Shown: piece by piece, positions 55,780 through 64,000 of the stretch
Numbering within the stretch: position 1 is the first letter of the stretch
How the letters are laid out: each line of letters opens with the position of its first letter
Assembly: GCF_900114495.1 (NCBI RefSeq)
Contig: NZ_FOZI01000002.1
Coordinates: 1,178,001-1,242,000, forward strand
Direction of reading: 5' to 3'
DNA: 64,000 nt
Source of the DNA: Dyella sp. OK004
Lineage (GTDB): Bacteria; Pseudomonadota; Gammaproteobacteria; Xanthomonadales; Rhodanobacteraceae
Translations under genes and position numbers: made by a program
Notes under the pieces: model-generated
The model's database searches: none
Told to the model about the DNA's origin: nothing
What the model saw: only the letters and a program-made list of their open reading frames with translations

Positions 55780-56796
55780 TCAGGCAAACCCGCCAAGCAC
55801 CAGCTTGCCGATAGTGCCTGCGCTCTCGATTTGCGCATGCGCGCGACGCAAATGGGTCGCATCAATCGGTCCCAGATGCTCCCGCAAAGTTGAACGCAGC
55901 ACACCAGCATCCACCAGGTCGGCGACCTCGTTGAGCAGGCGATGCTGCGCCTTCATATCCTCGGTCTGGAACAGCGAGCGAGTGAACATGAACTCCCAGT
56001 GCAATGAAAGACTGCGGCGCTTGAGTAGGGTGATATCCAGCGGCGTTGCCGGGTCGTCGATCAAACCCAGCTTGCCTTGCGGCTTCAACAGCTCCACCAG
56101 CACCGGATAGTGCTGCTCGGTATGCGTGAGGCTGAGCACGTAGTCCACGCCTTGCGGCGATACCGCCAGCACCTGTGCCTTCAGATCGCCGCGATGGTCG
56201 ACCACGTGATGCGCACCCAGCTCGCGCACCCATGCCTGGGTCTCCGGCCGTGAGGCTGTGCCGATCACGGTCAGGTTGGTCAATCGACGCGCCAGCTGCA
56301 CCGCCATGGAGCCCACGCCACCGGCGGCGCCGGTGATCAGCACCGTCCCGCTTTGCGCTGCGTTGCCGCGCGCAATGCCGAAGCGATCGAACAACAACTC
56401 CCATGCTGTGATAGTGGTCAGCGGCATCGCCGCAGCCTGGAAGAAGTCCAGCGTGGATGGCTTGCGCCCCACAATGCGCTCATCCACCAATTGCAGCTCC
56501 ACATTGCTGCCCGAACGATCGAGTGCACCGGCGTAATACACCTGATCGCCCGGCTTGAACAACGACACATCCGCGCCCACGGCGACGACCGTCCCTGCGG
56601 CATCCCAGCCCAGCACCTTGTCGGCGCCTTGTGGATCGACCCGCGCGCGGATTTTTGTATCAACCGGATTCACCGACACCGCTTCCACCCGCACCAGCAG
56701 ATCGCGCCCTTGCGCCACCGGTTCCGGCAAGGTGACATCGAGCAGACTTTCCGCATCGGTGATCGGCAACGAGCGGCGATAGGCAACAGCTTTCAT
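55780..56796 (-). CDS. Zinc-type alcohol dehydrogenase-like / quinone oxidoreductase
   Basis: 338 aa, MDR superfamily. N-terminal GroES-like fold (VSVNPVDTKIRA, GWDAAGTVVAVG) and an NADPH-binding Rossmann part (VLITGAAGGVGSMAVQLAR). Zinc ligands of true alcohol dehydrogenases are absent, so a zinc-independent quinone or enone reductase is most likely. The start at 56796 has GGAG 7 bases upstream. It is followed by the REP pair. Confidence 0.92.
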   Translation of the reverse strand: MKAVAYRRSLPITDAESLLDVTLPEPVAQGRDLLVRVEAVSVNPVDTKIRARVDPQGADKVLGWDAAGTVVAVGADVSLFKPGDQVYYAGALDRSGSNVELQLVDERIVGRKPSTLDFFQAAAMPLTTITAWELLFDRFGIARGNAAQSGTVLITGAAGGVGSMAVQLARRLTNLTVIGTASRPETQAWVRELGAHHVVDHRGDLKAQVLAVSPQGVDYVLSLTHTEQHYPVLVELLKPQGKLGLIDDPATPLDITLLKRRSLSLHWEFMFTRSLFQTEDMKAQHRLLNEVADLVDAGVLRSTLREHLGPIDATHLRRAHAQIESAGTIGKLVLGGFA

Positions 56797-56883
56797 CGTG
56801 TTCTCCATAGCGTTGAAGTCCCGGCGCGAGCAGAACGATGCTGCACCGGTGGCAATCATCAAAAAGTGACGGCAAAGAAAAAC

Positions 56884-58074
56884 TCAGGCACGGGCAGGGC
56901 AGGAACTGGCAACAGGTACGCGGCGTTCGATCGCCATGCTCCACAGCGTCGCCAGCAGACCGAGCACCGTCACGGCCGCGCCAGCGATGCCCAGCACCGA
57001 CAAGCCAAGGCCCCCATCAATCACGGCACCACCGATGAACGCACCGATGGCATTGCCCAGGTTGAACGCGGCAATATTCAAGGTGGACGCCAGATGTGGC
57101 CCATCCACCGCCTGCTGCACCACGCGCATCTGCAGCGGCGGCACGGTAGCGAACGCAGCCAGGCCCCACACAAACACAGTGACGATCGCCGCCACGCTGT
57201 TGTGCATGGTCCAGGTGAAAGCCAGCATCACCAGCGACAGCACCACCAGGATCGTCACCAGCGACGGCATCAATCGCCAGTCCGCCAGACGTCCGCCGAA
57301 CAGATTGCCCAGGGTCGTACCTAGACCAAACAGCACCAGCACCCAGCCCGTCGCACCCATGCTTACGTGCGACTGCGTCTGCAGGATCGGTGCGATATAG
57401 GTGAACACCGTGAACACACCGCCGAAACCCAGCACCGTCATCGCCAGCGCCAACAACACTTGTGGCTGACGCAGCACCGCCATTTCCTTGCGCATATCCG
57501 GCGCATGCAGCTCAGGCAATGCCGGTACCAGCCGCCACACACCAATAGCCGCAAGCACACCGAGTCCGGTCACCGCCGCGAAGGTCGAACGCCAGCCGGC
57601 CCATTGCCCGAGGAAGGTGCCGAACGGCACGCCGAGCACATTGGCCAGGGTGAGGCCGGCGAACATCAGCGCGATCGCCCGCGCCGCCTGCCCACGCGGC
57701 ACCACATGCGAGGCCACCACCGCGCCAATGCCAAAGAACGAGCCATGACAGAACGCGGCCACCACACGCGCCACCATCAATACCGAGTAATTGGGCGCGA
57801 CCGCGCACAGCGCATTGCCCAGGATGAATAACCCCAACAGGGCCAGCAGCGCATTGCGCCGCTCCATCCGCGCGGTCAACGCCGCCAGCAAAGGCGCACC
57901 GGCTGCCACGCCCAGCGCATAGCCCGACACCAGCAAACCCGCCGAAGGAATGCTCACGCGCAGATCGGCTGCCACCTCCGGCAGCAGACCCATGATCACG
58001 AACTCGGTCGTACCGATGGCGAACGCAGCCACTGACAGGGCAAACAAGGCCGCCTTGGAATGATCGCGGCTCAT
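56884..58074 (-). CDS. MFS exporter (DHA1, AraJ/YdhP-like)
   Basis: 396 aa with twelve membrane helices. Marks of drug/sugar efflux members: FAIGTTEFVIMGLLPEVAAD in helix 1, LTARMERRNALL in loop 2-3 and PFGTFLGQWAGWRSTF in helix 5. Likely exports small solutes or drugs. The start at 58074 fits family length; earlier ATGs at 58131 and 58149 would add residues unrelated to the family. It is divergent from the LysR gene, a common regulator-exporter pair. Confidence 0.92.
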   Translation of the reverse strand: MSRDHSKAALFALSVAAFAIGTTEFVIMGLLPEVAADLRVSIPSAGLLVSGYALGVAAGAPLLAALTARMERRNALLALLGLFILGNALCAVAPNYSVLMVARVVAAFCHGSFFGIGAVVASHVVPRGQAARAIALMFAGLTLANVLGVPFGTFLGQWAGWRSTFAAVTGLGVLAAIGVWRLVPALPELHAPDMRKEMAVLRQPQVLLALAMTVLGFGGVFTVFTYIAPILQTQSHVSMGATGWVLVLFGLGTTLGNLFGGRLADWRLMPSLVTILVVLSLVMLAFTWTMHNSVAAIVTVFVWGLAAFATVPPLQMRVVQQAVDGPHLASTLNIAAFNLGNAIGAFIGGAVIDGGLGLSVLGIAGAAVTVLGLLATLWSMAIERRVPVASSCPARA

Positions 58075-58216
58075 CGCGCGATCTCGCAGCACGGCACAGG
58101 GAAGCGTGGCGTCGGCATGGGAAATACTCATCCATTCGGGGATGGCCACTGTGCAACTTGCCCAAACGGATGAGAATTCACCAAACTAAGCAAGCATCTT
58201 TTCCAAGAAGTTGAAG

Positions 58217-59155
58217 ATGATTGATCTCGAAGACATGCGCCTGTTCGTGCGCGCCGTCAGCGACGGCAGCCTTTCCGCGGCCGGTCGCGAACTCGGTCTC
58301 TCCCCGGCCGTCGCCAGCAAACGCCTCAGTCGCCTCGAACAGGCCTTGGGCGTGCGCCTGCTCCAGCGCAGTTCGCGCCGCCTGGTGTTGACCAGCGAAG
58401 GCAGCTGCTATTACGAGCGCTGCCTCAGCATCCTGGCCGATATCGACGAAGCGAACGCGATGGTTGGCCAGGGCCAGATGGAAGTGCGCGGCGCCCTGCA
58501 CATCTCCACTTCGCTCGATCTGGGCCGGCAATACATCGGCCCGATGGCAGCGGACTTCGCCTCGCGTCACGCCGAGCTGCGCATGCGCATCAGCACCTCC
58601 GACGCCATGCTCGATCTGTTCGAACATGGCGTGGATGTCGCCGTCCGCAGCGGGGCCATGGCCGATTCGCGCCTGATCTCGCGTCGACTGGCGCTCAACT
58701 ATCGGGTGATCTGCGCGGCCCCCTCTTACCTGGCGAAATACGGCCGCCCCACCAGCACCGACGACCTGCAACGGCACAGTTGCCTGATGCTGCATCGCCC
58801 GGGTCGCGGCATCCTGCCGTGGATGCTGCAGACACCGGAAGGCCAGCGTCCGCTGCGCCTGGAAGCCAACATCACCACCGATAGCGGCGATCTCATGCGC
58901 GAACTCGCCGTCGCTGGCCGAGGCCTCGCCTTCAAGTCGATCTGGGATATCGCCAACGATGTGCGGGCCGGCCGGCTGGAGCCCGTGCTGACTGACACCG
59001 CGTTCCAGGAAGCTCACATCTACGCCATTTACCCCAGTCGCGACTTTCTGCCCGCACGCATCCGCCTGTTCGTCGATCACCTGCAACGCGAGATGCAACA
59101 ACAGGAGGCCTCCGTGCTCGACCTCATCCGCCCCAACGCTGGAGCACCCGCATGA
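58217..59155 (+). CDS. LysR-family transcriptional regulator
   Basis: 312 aa. N-terminal winged helix (MRLFVRAVSDGSLSAAGREL, SPAVASKRLSRLEQALGVRL, RLVLTSEGSCYY), C-terminal ligand-binding domain of the DmlR/AaeR-like kind. ATG at 58217; a TTG two codons earlier is less likely. It is 142 bases from the divergent MFS gene, and its stop overlaps the next ATG. It probably controls the exporter and itself. Confidence 0.92.
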   Translation: MIDLEDMRLFVRAVSDGSLSAAGRELGLSPAVASKRLSRLEQALGVRLLQRSSRRLVLTSEGSCYYERCLSILADIDEANAMVGQGQMEVRGALHISTSLDLGRQYIGPMAADFASRHAELRMRISTSDAMLDLFEHGVDVAVRSGAMADSRLISRRLALNYRVICAAPSYLAKYGRPTSTDDLQRHSCLMLHRPGRGILPWMLQTPEGQRPLRLEANITTDSGDLMRELAVAGRGLAFKSIWDIANDVRAGRLEPVLTDTAFQEAHIYAIYPSRDFLPARIRLFVDHLQREMQQQEASVLDLIRPNAGAPA

Positions 59156-59934
59156 CGCGGCGCCTACCCTTGCTGCTTCTGCTGATGATCGCCAGCCTGC
59201 CCTCGCACGCCGCTGCCCGCTTTGTCGAACACAAAGTGACCATCAAGGGACACAGCTATCGCTATCAGGTTTTCGTGCCGAACGGATGGACGTCCAAACA
59301 CACATGGCCGGTGGTGCTTTTCCTGCATGGCAGCGGCGAGCGCGGCAGCGACAACCAGAAGCAGATGAGCCAGGGCCTGCCGCCATGGCTGAAAGAACAC
59401 GGCGCGAATTTCCCCGCCGTCCTGGTGATCCCGCAGGCTCCCGAAGATCACTACTGGACCGGCGATGTAGAAGATGCTGCCATGCAGGCGCTGGAAGCCA
59501 GCATCAAAACCTATCACGGCGACCGCCAACGCCTTTACCTCACCGGTCTCTCGATGGGTGGCTACGGTTCATGGCAAATCGCACTCGATCACCCTAACGT
59601 CTTCGCCGCCGCAGCCATCGTATGCGGTGGCCTGCTCCCGCCACGCGATGATTCGACACTGCGCGTGGAAGGCATCCCTACAGATACCGATCCCTACGCC
59701 TGGGTCGCCGACCGCGTCGCCACCCTGCCGACCTGGATCTTCCATGGCGCGGAGGATGACGTCGTACCGCCGCAAGGCTCGCGCAACATGCACGCCGCAC
59801 TGGAAGCACGCCGTGCTGACGTGCGCTACACCGAATTCCCTGGCGTCAATCACGGCTCATGGGTTCCCGCATATGCGACGGAAGCACTGTGGCCGTGGAT
59901 GTTCAGTCATCGACTCGCGGCGACAGCGAAGTAA
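59152..59934 (+). CDS. Secreted alpha/beta-hydrolase (esterase, PHB-depolymerase-like)
   Basis: 260 aa with signal peptide (RRLPLLLLLMIASLPSHAAA). Catalytic triad: Ser in TGLSMGGYGSW, Asp in FHGAEDDVVPP, His in GVNHGSWVP. Oxyanion region LFLHGSGERGSDN. Similar proteins are called phospholipase/carboxylesterase or LpqC-like esterases. Probably periplasmic or secreted. ATGA overlap with the LysR gene means translation is coupled. Confidence 0.9.
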   Translation: MTRRLPLLLLLMIASLPSHAAARFVEHKVTIKGHSYRYQVFVPNGWTSKHTWPVVLFLHGSGERGSDNQKQMSQGLPPWLKEHGANFPAVLVIPQAPEDHYWTGDVEDAAMQALEASIKTYHGDRQRLYLTGLSMGGYGSWQIALDHPNVFAAAAIVCGGLLPPRDDSTLRVEGIPTDTDPYAWVADRVATLPTWIFHGAEDDVVPPQGSRNMHAALEARRADVRYTEFPGVNHGSWVPAYATEALWPWMFSHRLAATAK

Positions 59935-60082
59935 CTAAGCCGGAAAGAAGCCGCCCTATGGGCATGCCCGAACCCTGGGCACGAACCGATGCCCTGTGCG
60001 CTCCTGATCTCCTGGAAGTTCGCAAAGATCGTCGACAGAAGAGACCCAAGAAGCAAAGCGCAAAATCTTGCGCGTTGCTGAT

Positions 60083-60101
60083 GCGAATGATTCTCGAACA
60101 T
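60083..60101 (+). promoter_or_regulatory. Possible Fur-box half site
   Basis: GCGAATGATTCTCGAACAT: the left ten bases (AATGATTCTC) match a common Fur-box variant, the right half is poor. It lies 43 bases before the start of the flavin/haem redox module. Confidence 0.35.
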
Positions 60102-60143
60102 AATCTCGTTACTCATCTTTCCGCCTGTTTCCCGGGATCTCCC

Positions 60144-61076
60144 ATGCCACTTACCACTGCCCGATTCCGCGTCGGGTTGCATGCCCTGCTATCCGTCGCC
60201 TTGCTTGGACTAGCTCTTTCCGGCCAAGCAACCGCCGAAGAAAGTCAGTTCGGCTACACCTACACCACCGACCTGCTGCCCCAGGGTGCGAAGGAAGTGG
60301 AGCAGTGGATGACGTGGCGTCACCGCAAAGTGGCCGGCAGCTTCGATCAGCTGGACGGCCGTACCGAAGTGGAATACGGCCTCACCGATCGCCTGCAGGT
60401 GGCGATGTACGCCAACTACGTCTGGTCCTCTGCCTATCACAACGGGCCGTTCGGGCAGACCACGCCGCCCGAGCCGTTATCGTATGACCAGCCCGGTCCG
60501 GACCAGCATTACAACGCAAAGCGTTTTGTGGGCATCTCTGGCGAGGCGATCTATCGCCTGTGGAGTCCTTACACCGATCCGCTCGGCGTGGCGGTCTATG
60601 TGGAGCCCACGATTGGCCCGGCCTTCCGCGAAGTGGAAACTAAGCTGATCCTGCAGAAGAACTACCTGGACGATCGCCTGACCCTGGCCACCAACTTCAC
60701 CTACGCTCCCGAGTGGCGCTATCAGGAAACCGACGGCCAGCCCGGCCACAAGACCTGGCAGGAAGAAACCGACGTGAATGTCAGCTTCGCGGCTTCGTAT
60801 CGCTTTCGCGAGAACTGGTCTGCCGGCGTCGAGTTCATCAACGAACACGAATACAACAGCTACAACTTCAATCGCGAATCCAACAGCGGCTATTTCTTCG
60901 GCCCGGCCATCCATTACGGCGGCAAGCGCTTCTTCATTACCGCCACCTTCCTTGAACAGTTGCCGTGGGCCAGCATGCATTCGGATTCGGTCCCGGGCGC
61001 TGTTGTGGGCCGCCGCGTCTATGACAACGACTTCGAGAAGTACCGGCTGCGCATCAAAGCCGGCTGGTATTTCTGA
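60144..61076 (+). CDS. Outer-membrane-type protein, DUF6662-like
   Basis: 310 aa with signal peptide (GLHALLSVALLGLALSGQATA). The mature part shows alternating beta strands with aromatic ends (TEVEYGLTDRLQVAMYANYV, ITATFLEQLPWASM) and ends in Phe (IKAGWYF), as in outer-membrane barrels. It resembles DUF6662 proteins; function unknown. The ATG at 60144 starts the signal peptide; the frame continues upstream without homology. It heads a four-gene cluster with the FMN-binding protein, ApbE and a membrane cytochrome. Confidence 0.78.
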   Translation: MPLTTARFRVGLHALLSVALLGLALSGQATAEESQFGYTYTTDLLPQGAKEVEQWMTWRHRKVAGSFDQLDGRTEVEYGLTDRLQVAMYANYVWSSAYHNGPFGQTTPPEPLSYDQPGPDQHYNAKRFVGISGEAIYRLWSPYTDPLGVAVYVEPTIGPAFREVETKLILQKNYLDDRLTLATNFTYAPEWRYQETDGQPGHKTWQEETDVNVSFAASYRFRENWSAGVEFINEHEYNSYNFNRESNSGYFFGPAIHYGGKRFFITATFLEQLPWASMHSDSVPGAVVGRRVYDNDFEKYRLRIKAGWYF

Positions 61077-61085
61077 GGAGGCACC

Positions 61086-61616
61086 ATGCGTTCACGCTTT
61101 CTGCTGATTCCCGCCTACGCACTGGTCGCCAGCGCGCCAGTGCATGCCACCGTTTATCTCAGCGTCGAACAGGCGCAGGCACTAATGTTTCCGGGTGCCA
61201 CGCTGACGCCGGATTTCGTCACGCTCACACCGGAGCAGATGAAGGCCATCGAGAAGGCCTGCGATGTGAACGTGCTCACGCCGAATCTGAAAGCCTGGCG
61301 TGTCTCCACCGGTGGCTGGTTCATTGCCGACCAGGTGGTGGGCAAGCACGAGTTCATTCCCTTCGCGGTGGCGATCGATGCGCAAGGCGCGGTAAGGAGC
61401 GTGGAGATTCTCGAATACCGCGAGACCTTTGGCGACCAGGTGCGTAACGAGGCGTGGCGCGCGCAGTTCGTGGGCAAGACGCACGACGCACCACTCAAAC
61501 TCAACAGCGATATCAAGAATATTTCCGGCGCTACGCTGTCGAGCCGTCACATCACCGACGGCGTCAAGCGCCTGCTCACCACCTATGCACTCGTCCTCGC
61601 CGCTCCGCACGGTTGA
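61086..61616 (+). CDS. Periplasmic FMN-binding-domain protein
   Basis: 176 aa with a signal peptide (FLLIPAYALVASAPVHA). The C-terminal FMN-binding domain has the flavinylation motif KNISGATLSSRHITDGV; the residue after GATL is the expected covalent FMN site, modified by ApbE. VEILEYRETFGDQV precedes it, as in NqrC/RnfG-type domains. GAGGAGG lies 5 bases before the ATG. Its end overlaps apbE by 32 bases. Probably an electron carrier in the periplasm. Confidence 0.9.
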   Translation: MRSRFLLIPAYALVASAPVHATVYLSVEQAQALMFPGATLTPDFVTLTPEQMKAIEKACDVNVLTPNLKAWRVSTGGWFIADQVVGKHEFIPFAVAIDAQGAVRSVEILEYRETFGDQVRNEAWRAQFVGKTHDAPLKLNSDIKNISGATLSSRHITDGVKRLLTTYALVLAAPHG

Positions 61617-62463
61617 ACGCGCGCGCCCCTTGCTGGGCACCACGGTAAATATCCGGGTCGAGTACGCGGACGAGCTGGCTGCGCATCGCGCCATCGATGC
61701 GGCCTTCGCCGCCGTCGCCAGCGTGCATGGCGCGATGAGTTTCCACGAAGCCGACAGCGATCTGGCACGGCTGCACCGCACCCGCTGCGGCGTGCGCGTG
61801 CAACTCGCCGAACAAACCGCTGAAGTGCTGCGCGAAGCGTTGAAGCTGGCCGCGCTCAGCAACGGCGTGTTCGATGTCAGCATCGCCACCCAACTGGTGG
61901 CGTGGGGCCTGCTGCCCCAGCCGGCACATGTGAATCGGCCCGCACCCGATGCCTGCTGGCGCGACATTCACCTCGACGAAGAGCATGGCGTGCGACTGGA
62001 ACGTCCGCTATGGATCGACCTCGGCGGCATTGCCAAGGGCTATGCCGTCGACTGCGCCATCGAAGCCCTGCGCGCGCACGGGATCGATAGCGGCTGCGTC
62101 AATGCAGGTGGCGATCTGCGCACGCTCGGCGGCGGCCCGCACCGCATCGTCATCGATACCGGTGAGGCAGCAGCCTCACATCATCCCGTGCTGGAACTGG
62201 GCGAAGCCGCGGTGGCGACCAGCCATAGCCGCGCGCTGCCCGATCACGCCGCCGCGCCACACGTGCACGGCCAGGCGCGCACTGCGGCCGGCCGTCGGGA
62301 ATGCGCCACCGTAGTGGCCGAACGCTGCATCCACGCCGATGCACTGACCAAGCTGGTGCTGGCACTCGGCCCCGCCAGTACCGACCTGCTGCTGCACTAC
62401 GACGCTACCGCGTACTGGCAGGACGCCGACGGATGCTGGACCACCCTGGGTACCTCGCCATGA
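61585..62463 (+). CDS. apbE: FAD:protein FMN transferase
   Basis: 292 aa. Attaches FMN from FAD to a Ser/Thr of target proteins; the target is surely the preceding gene product. Conserved pieces: MSFHEADSDLARLH, SNGVFDVSIATQL, WIDLGGIAKGYAVDCAIEAL, NAGGDLRTLGG and CIHADALTKLVLAL. No signal peptide or lipobox can be seen from this start, although ApbE normally acts outside the cytoplasm; the true start could not be moved without losing the frame context. It overlaps both neighbours (32 bases and ATGA). Confidence 0.92.
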   Translation: MHSSSPLRTVERARPLLGTTVNIRVEYADELAAHRAIDAAFAAVASVHGAMSFHEADSDLARLHRTRCGVRVQLAEQTAEVLREALKLAALSNGVFDVSIATQLVAWGLLPQPAHVNRPAPDACWRDIHLDEEHGVRLERPLWIDLGGIAKGYAVDCAIEALRAHGIDSGCVNAGGDLRTLGGGPHRIVIDTGEAAASHHPVLELGEAAVATSHSRALPDHAAAPHVHGQARTAAGRRECATVVAERCIHADALTKLVLALGPASTDLLLHYDATAYWQDADGCWTTLGTSP

Positions 62464-62936
62464 GCCCGCATCCGCACCATCCCACCGTCGTCGGGCATCG
62501 CACGCCGCTGCGTCTTTCGCGCCGGCGCCGTTATCTGGTGTACGGCATCGGCTGGACGCTATGGGCCAGCGGCGCGCTATGGCTGCTGTTTCACTACGCG
62601 CTGATGCAGAAAGGCGAGTTCGGCGATACGCCGCACCCGCTGGAACCGTGGTGGCTGCGCCTGCATGCAGCGATGGCCTTTGCGGCGCTATGGAGTTTTG
62701 GCCTGGTATGGGGCGTGCACATCGTGGCCGGCTGGCGCACGCGGCGCCAGCGCCTGTCGGGTGGTTTGTCGGTCGGCTTGCTGCTGTGGCTGGTGATCAG
62801 CGGCTACCTGCTTTACTACCTCGGCGACGAGCAATGGCGCGGCATTACCTCGGTCGCGCACTGGCTGACCGGACTAAGCCTGCCCCTGCTGCTCGCCTGT
62901 CACATCATTTTCGGGCGACGCCGCACCAAGCGGTAA
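62460..62936 (+). CDS. Four-helix membrane protein with haem-type histidines
   Basis: 158 aa, four membrane helices (about 25-47, 68-90, 102-120, 132-150). His residues at 69, 87, 134 and 148 sit near both ends of helices 2 and 4, the pattern of di-haem b cytochromes (cytochrome b561/DUF4405-like). It could carry electrons from quinol to the periplasmic flavoprotein. Family not certain. ATGA overlap with apbE. Confidence 0.75.
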   Translation: MSPHPHHPTVVGHRTPLRLSRRRRYLVYGIGWTLWASGALWLLFHYALMQKGEFGDTPHPLEPWWLRLHAAMAFAALWSFGLVWGVHIVAGWRTRRQRLSGGLSVGLLLWLVISGYLLYYLGDEQWRGITSVAHWLTGLSLPLLLACHIIFGRRRTKR

Positions 62937-62940
62937 AACC

Positions 62941-63333
62941 TTACTTGTCCGCAGCATGCGAGTGCTGCTCGCCCCGGCGGCCCACCAGCAGATACCAGGC
63001 GACAAACACGCCCACCGCCACACCAACAAACTCGAAGAACACGCGCGTACCGAGGCCGTCGGGATCGTGCACCTCGGCCAGCTTCACTTTCAGCAGTTGC
63101 AGCGATTCCACGCGGCCGTAGCTGAAATAGACGATGTCCCACAGATCTCCGCTGGCGGTCAGGAACAATGCCAGTAGATAGGCCCAGCCGATCTGCGTCC
63201 CCTGGCCCCAGCCATTGCGCCGGCCGAGCCAGTGAAACAGGGCATACAGCAGAAAACCTGCGGCCGCGGCGATGGCACCGGCCTGCAGGCCACCGACCAT
63301 GCCGTAACCCATCCACGATTGGTTGTAGTGCAT
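62941..63333 (-). CDS. Membrane protein, unknown function
   Basis: 130 aa with three membrane helices (about 13-35, 48-70 and 99-117), and a His-containing C-terminal tail (GEQHSHAADK). GGAAGG lies 5 bases before the ATG. No family recognised. It converges on the redox module with 4 bases between stops. Confidence 0.7.
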   Translation of the reverse strand: MHYNQSWMGYGMVGGLQAGAIAAAAGFLLYALFHWLGRRNGWGQGTQIGWAYLLALFLTASGDLWDIVYFSYGRVESLQLLKVKLAEVHDPDGLGTRVFFEFVGVAVGVFVAWYLLVGRRGEQHSHAADK

Positions 63334-63539
63334 CTGCCCTTCCGTTGCCCCATGGCGTCAGCGCCCATTATGCCTGTCGGCTCAATCTCGGCCGCGGCAC
63401 GGCCGATAACAGCGTGACGTAGTCCTTAACCGGGCTTAATCCGGCAATTCCCCTACAGACTAGCCGTCCACCGCGTCACACCTTGTTCCGCAGGGCTGAC
63501 GCTAGACTCCCTATCCCGAAACACGCCAACCGCACAGCC
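63334..63539. other. Promoter region between divergent genes
   Basis: About 205 bases between the divergent membrane protein and pncA. It must carry both promoters; no clear operator or hairpin was seen. Confidence 0.5.
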
Positions 63540-64000
63540 ATGCGACACCCCATCAGCGAAAGCGCCGCTCTGATCCTCGTCGACGTGCAGCCGGACTTCA
63601 TGCCTGGCGGAAGCCTGGCCTGCCATGAGGGTGACGCCATCGTGCCGGGCATCCGACACTTGCTGGAGACACGTGCTTTTCGCCATGTCGTCGCCACCCA
63701 GGACTGGCATCCGGCGGGACACATATCCTTCGCCAGCAGCCATCCCGGCCGCGAGCCGTTCGACCGTATTCCGCTCTACGGCCATGCGCAGACGCTGTGG
63801 CCGGACCATTGCGTACAGGACACCCCCGGGGCCGCACTGCATCCGGCCCTCGATCTGTCGCGACTGGACAAGGTCGTAAGAAAAGGCAGCGACCCGCGCG
63901 TAGATTCCTACAGCGGTTTTCGCGAGAACTACGGCCCGCATGGTACGCGGCCGAATACCGAGCTCGCCGAATGGCTACGCGCGCGCGGCGTGGACGAACT
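63540..64000 (+). CDS. pncA: Nicotinamidase, 3' partial
   Basis: Hydrolyses nicotinamide to nicotinate in NAD salvage. The first 153 codons are visible; the gene runs off the window. Catalytic Asp in LILVDVQPDFMPGGSLA, metal ligands in TQDWHPAGHISFASSHPG, and Lys in KVVRKGSDPRVDSYSGF; the nucleophile Cys lies beyond the end. LWPDHCVQDTPGAALHP is typical. The short spacing to the start shows no strong ribosome site. Confidence 0.94.
   Translation, partial: MRHPISESAALILVDVQPDFMPGGSLACHEGDAIVPGIRHLLETRAFRHVVATQDWHPAGHISFASSHPGREPFDRIPLYGHAQTLWPDHCVQDTPGAALHPALDLSRLDKVVRKGSDPRVDSYSGFRENYGPHGTRPNTELAEWLRARGVDE

Noticed and set aside
59859-60143. Long N-terminal extension of the DUF6662-like protein
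   Set aside because: A typical signal peptide starts at 60144; the extension overlaps the previous gene and has no recognisable pattern.

Overview
The window is GC-rich chromosomal DNA from a gammaproteobacterium, most likely order Lysobacterales (Xanthomonadales), family Rhodanobacteraceae (Dyella/Luteibacter/Rhodanobacter-like). This is an inference from gene content: an ESPR-type trimeric autotransporter, a birA-coaX-SPOR operon, a UmuD-like/imuA/imuB/dnaE2 cassette, and a TrpS with a C-terminal extension. No rRNA genes or plasmid functions are visible.

Layout. 1-6800: the end of a 2-oxoacid dehydrogenase E2 gene, a secreted glycoside-hydrolase-like protein, a trimeric autotransporter adhesin, and a decayed second copy of the E2/glycosidase junction. 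6850-12213: VOC protein, trpS with a ccdAB toxin-antitoxin pair directly upstream, arginase, rhodanese, patatin phospholipase, tRNA-Thr. 12270-19596: SPOR protein, coaX, birA, a small secreted protein, mtfA, a PepSY-PhoP/PhoQ-type signalling operon, dusA.

19504-32404: a 12.9 kb integrative element inserted in the 5' end of dusA. Its tyrosine integrase lies beside the left junction. A 23-bp direct repeat (22/23 identical) marks both ends. The displaced native dusA start codon survives beyond the right end. Cargo: an AT-rich array of GGTAAT boxes, a three-gene Dam methylase / 4-TM protein / DGQHR-protein operon (the best candidate for an undescribed system), an RHS toxin with an Imm27-like immunity gene, and a P2-type portal gene coupled to a DUF6194-like gene, divergent from a PadR repressor across a perfect 24-bp palindrome.

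32552-38267: SOS mutagenesis cassette (UmuD-like peptidase, ImuA, ImuB, DnaE2) directly beyond attR. 38284-50909: TMEM175-like channel, EvgS-like hybrid kinase with a RcsB-like regulator, ferredoxin-NADP reductase, a kinase-like protein, DUF3298, DUF456 and DUF885 proteins, TfoX-like protein and haemolysin III. 51085-64000: a candidate C-rich-loop small RNA, universal stress protein, TonB, a cysteine-dioxygenase-like protein, an FAD-dependent protein, an alcohol dehydrogenase, an MFS exporter divergent from a LysR-esterase pair, a four-gene flavin/haem redox module (outer-membrane protein, FMN-binding protein, ApbE, membrane cytochrome), and the start of pncA.
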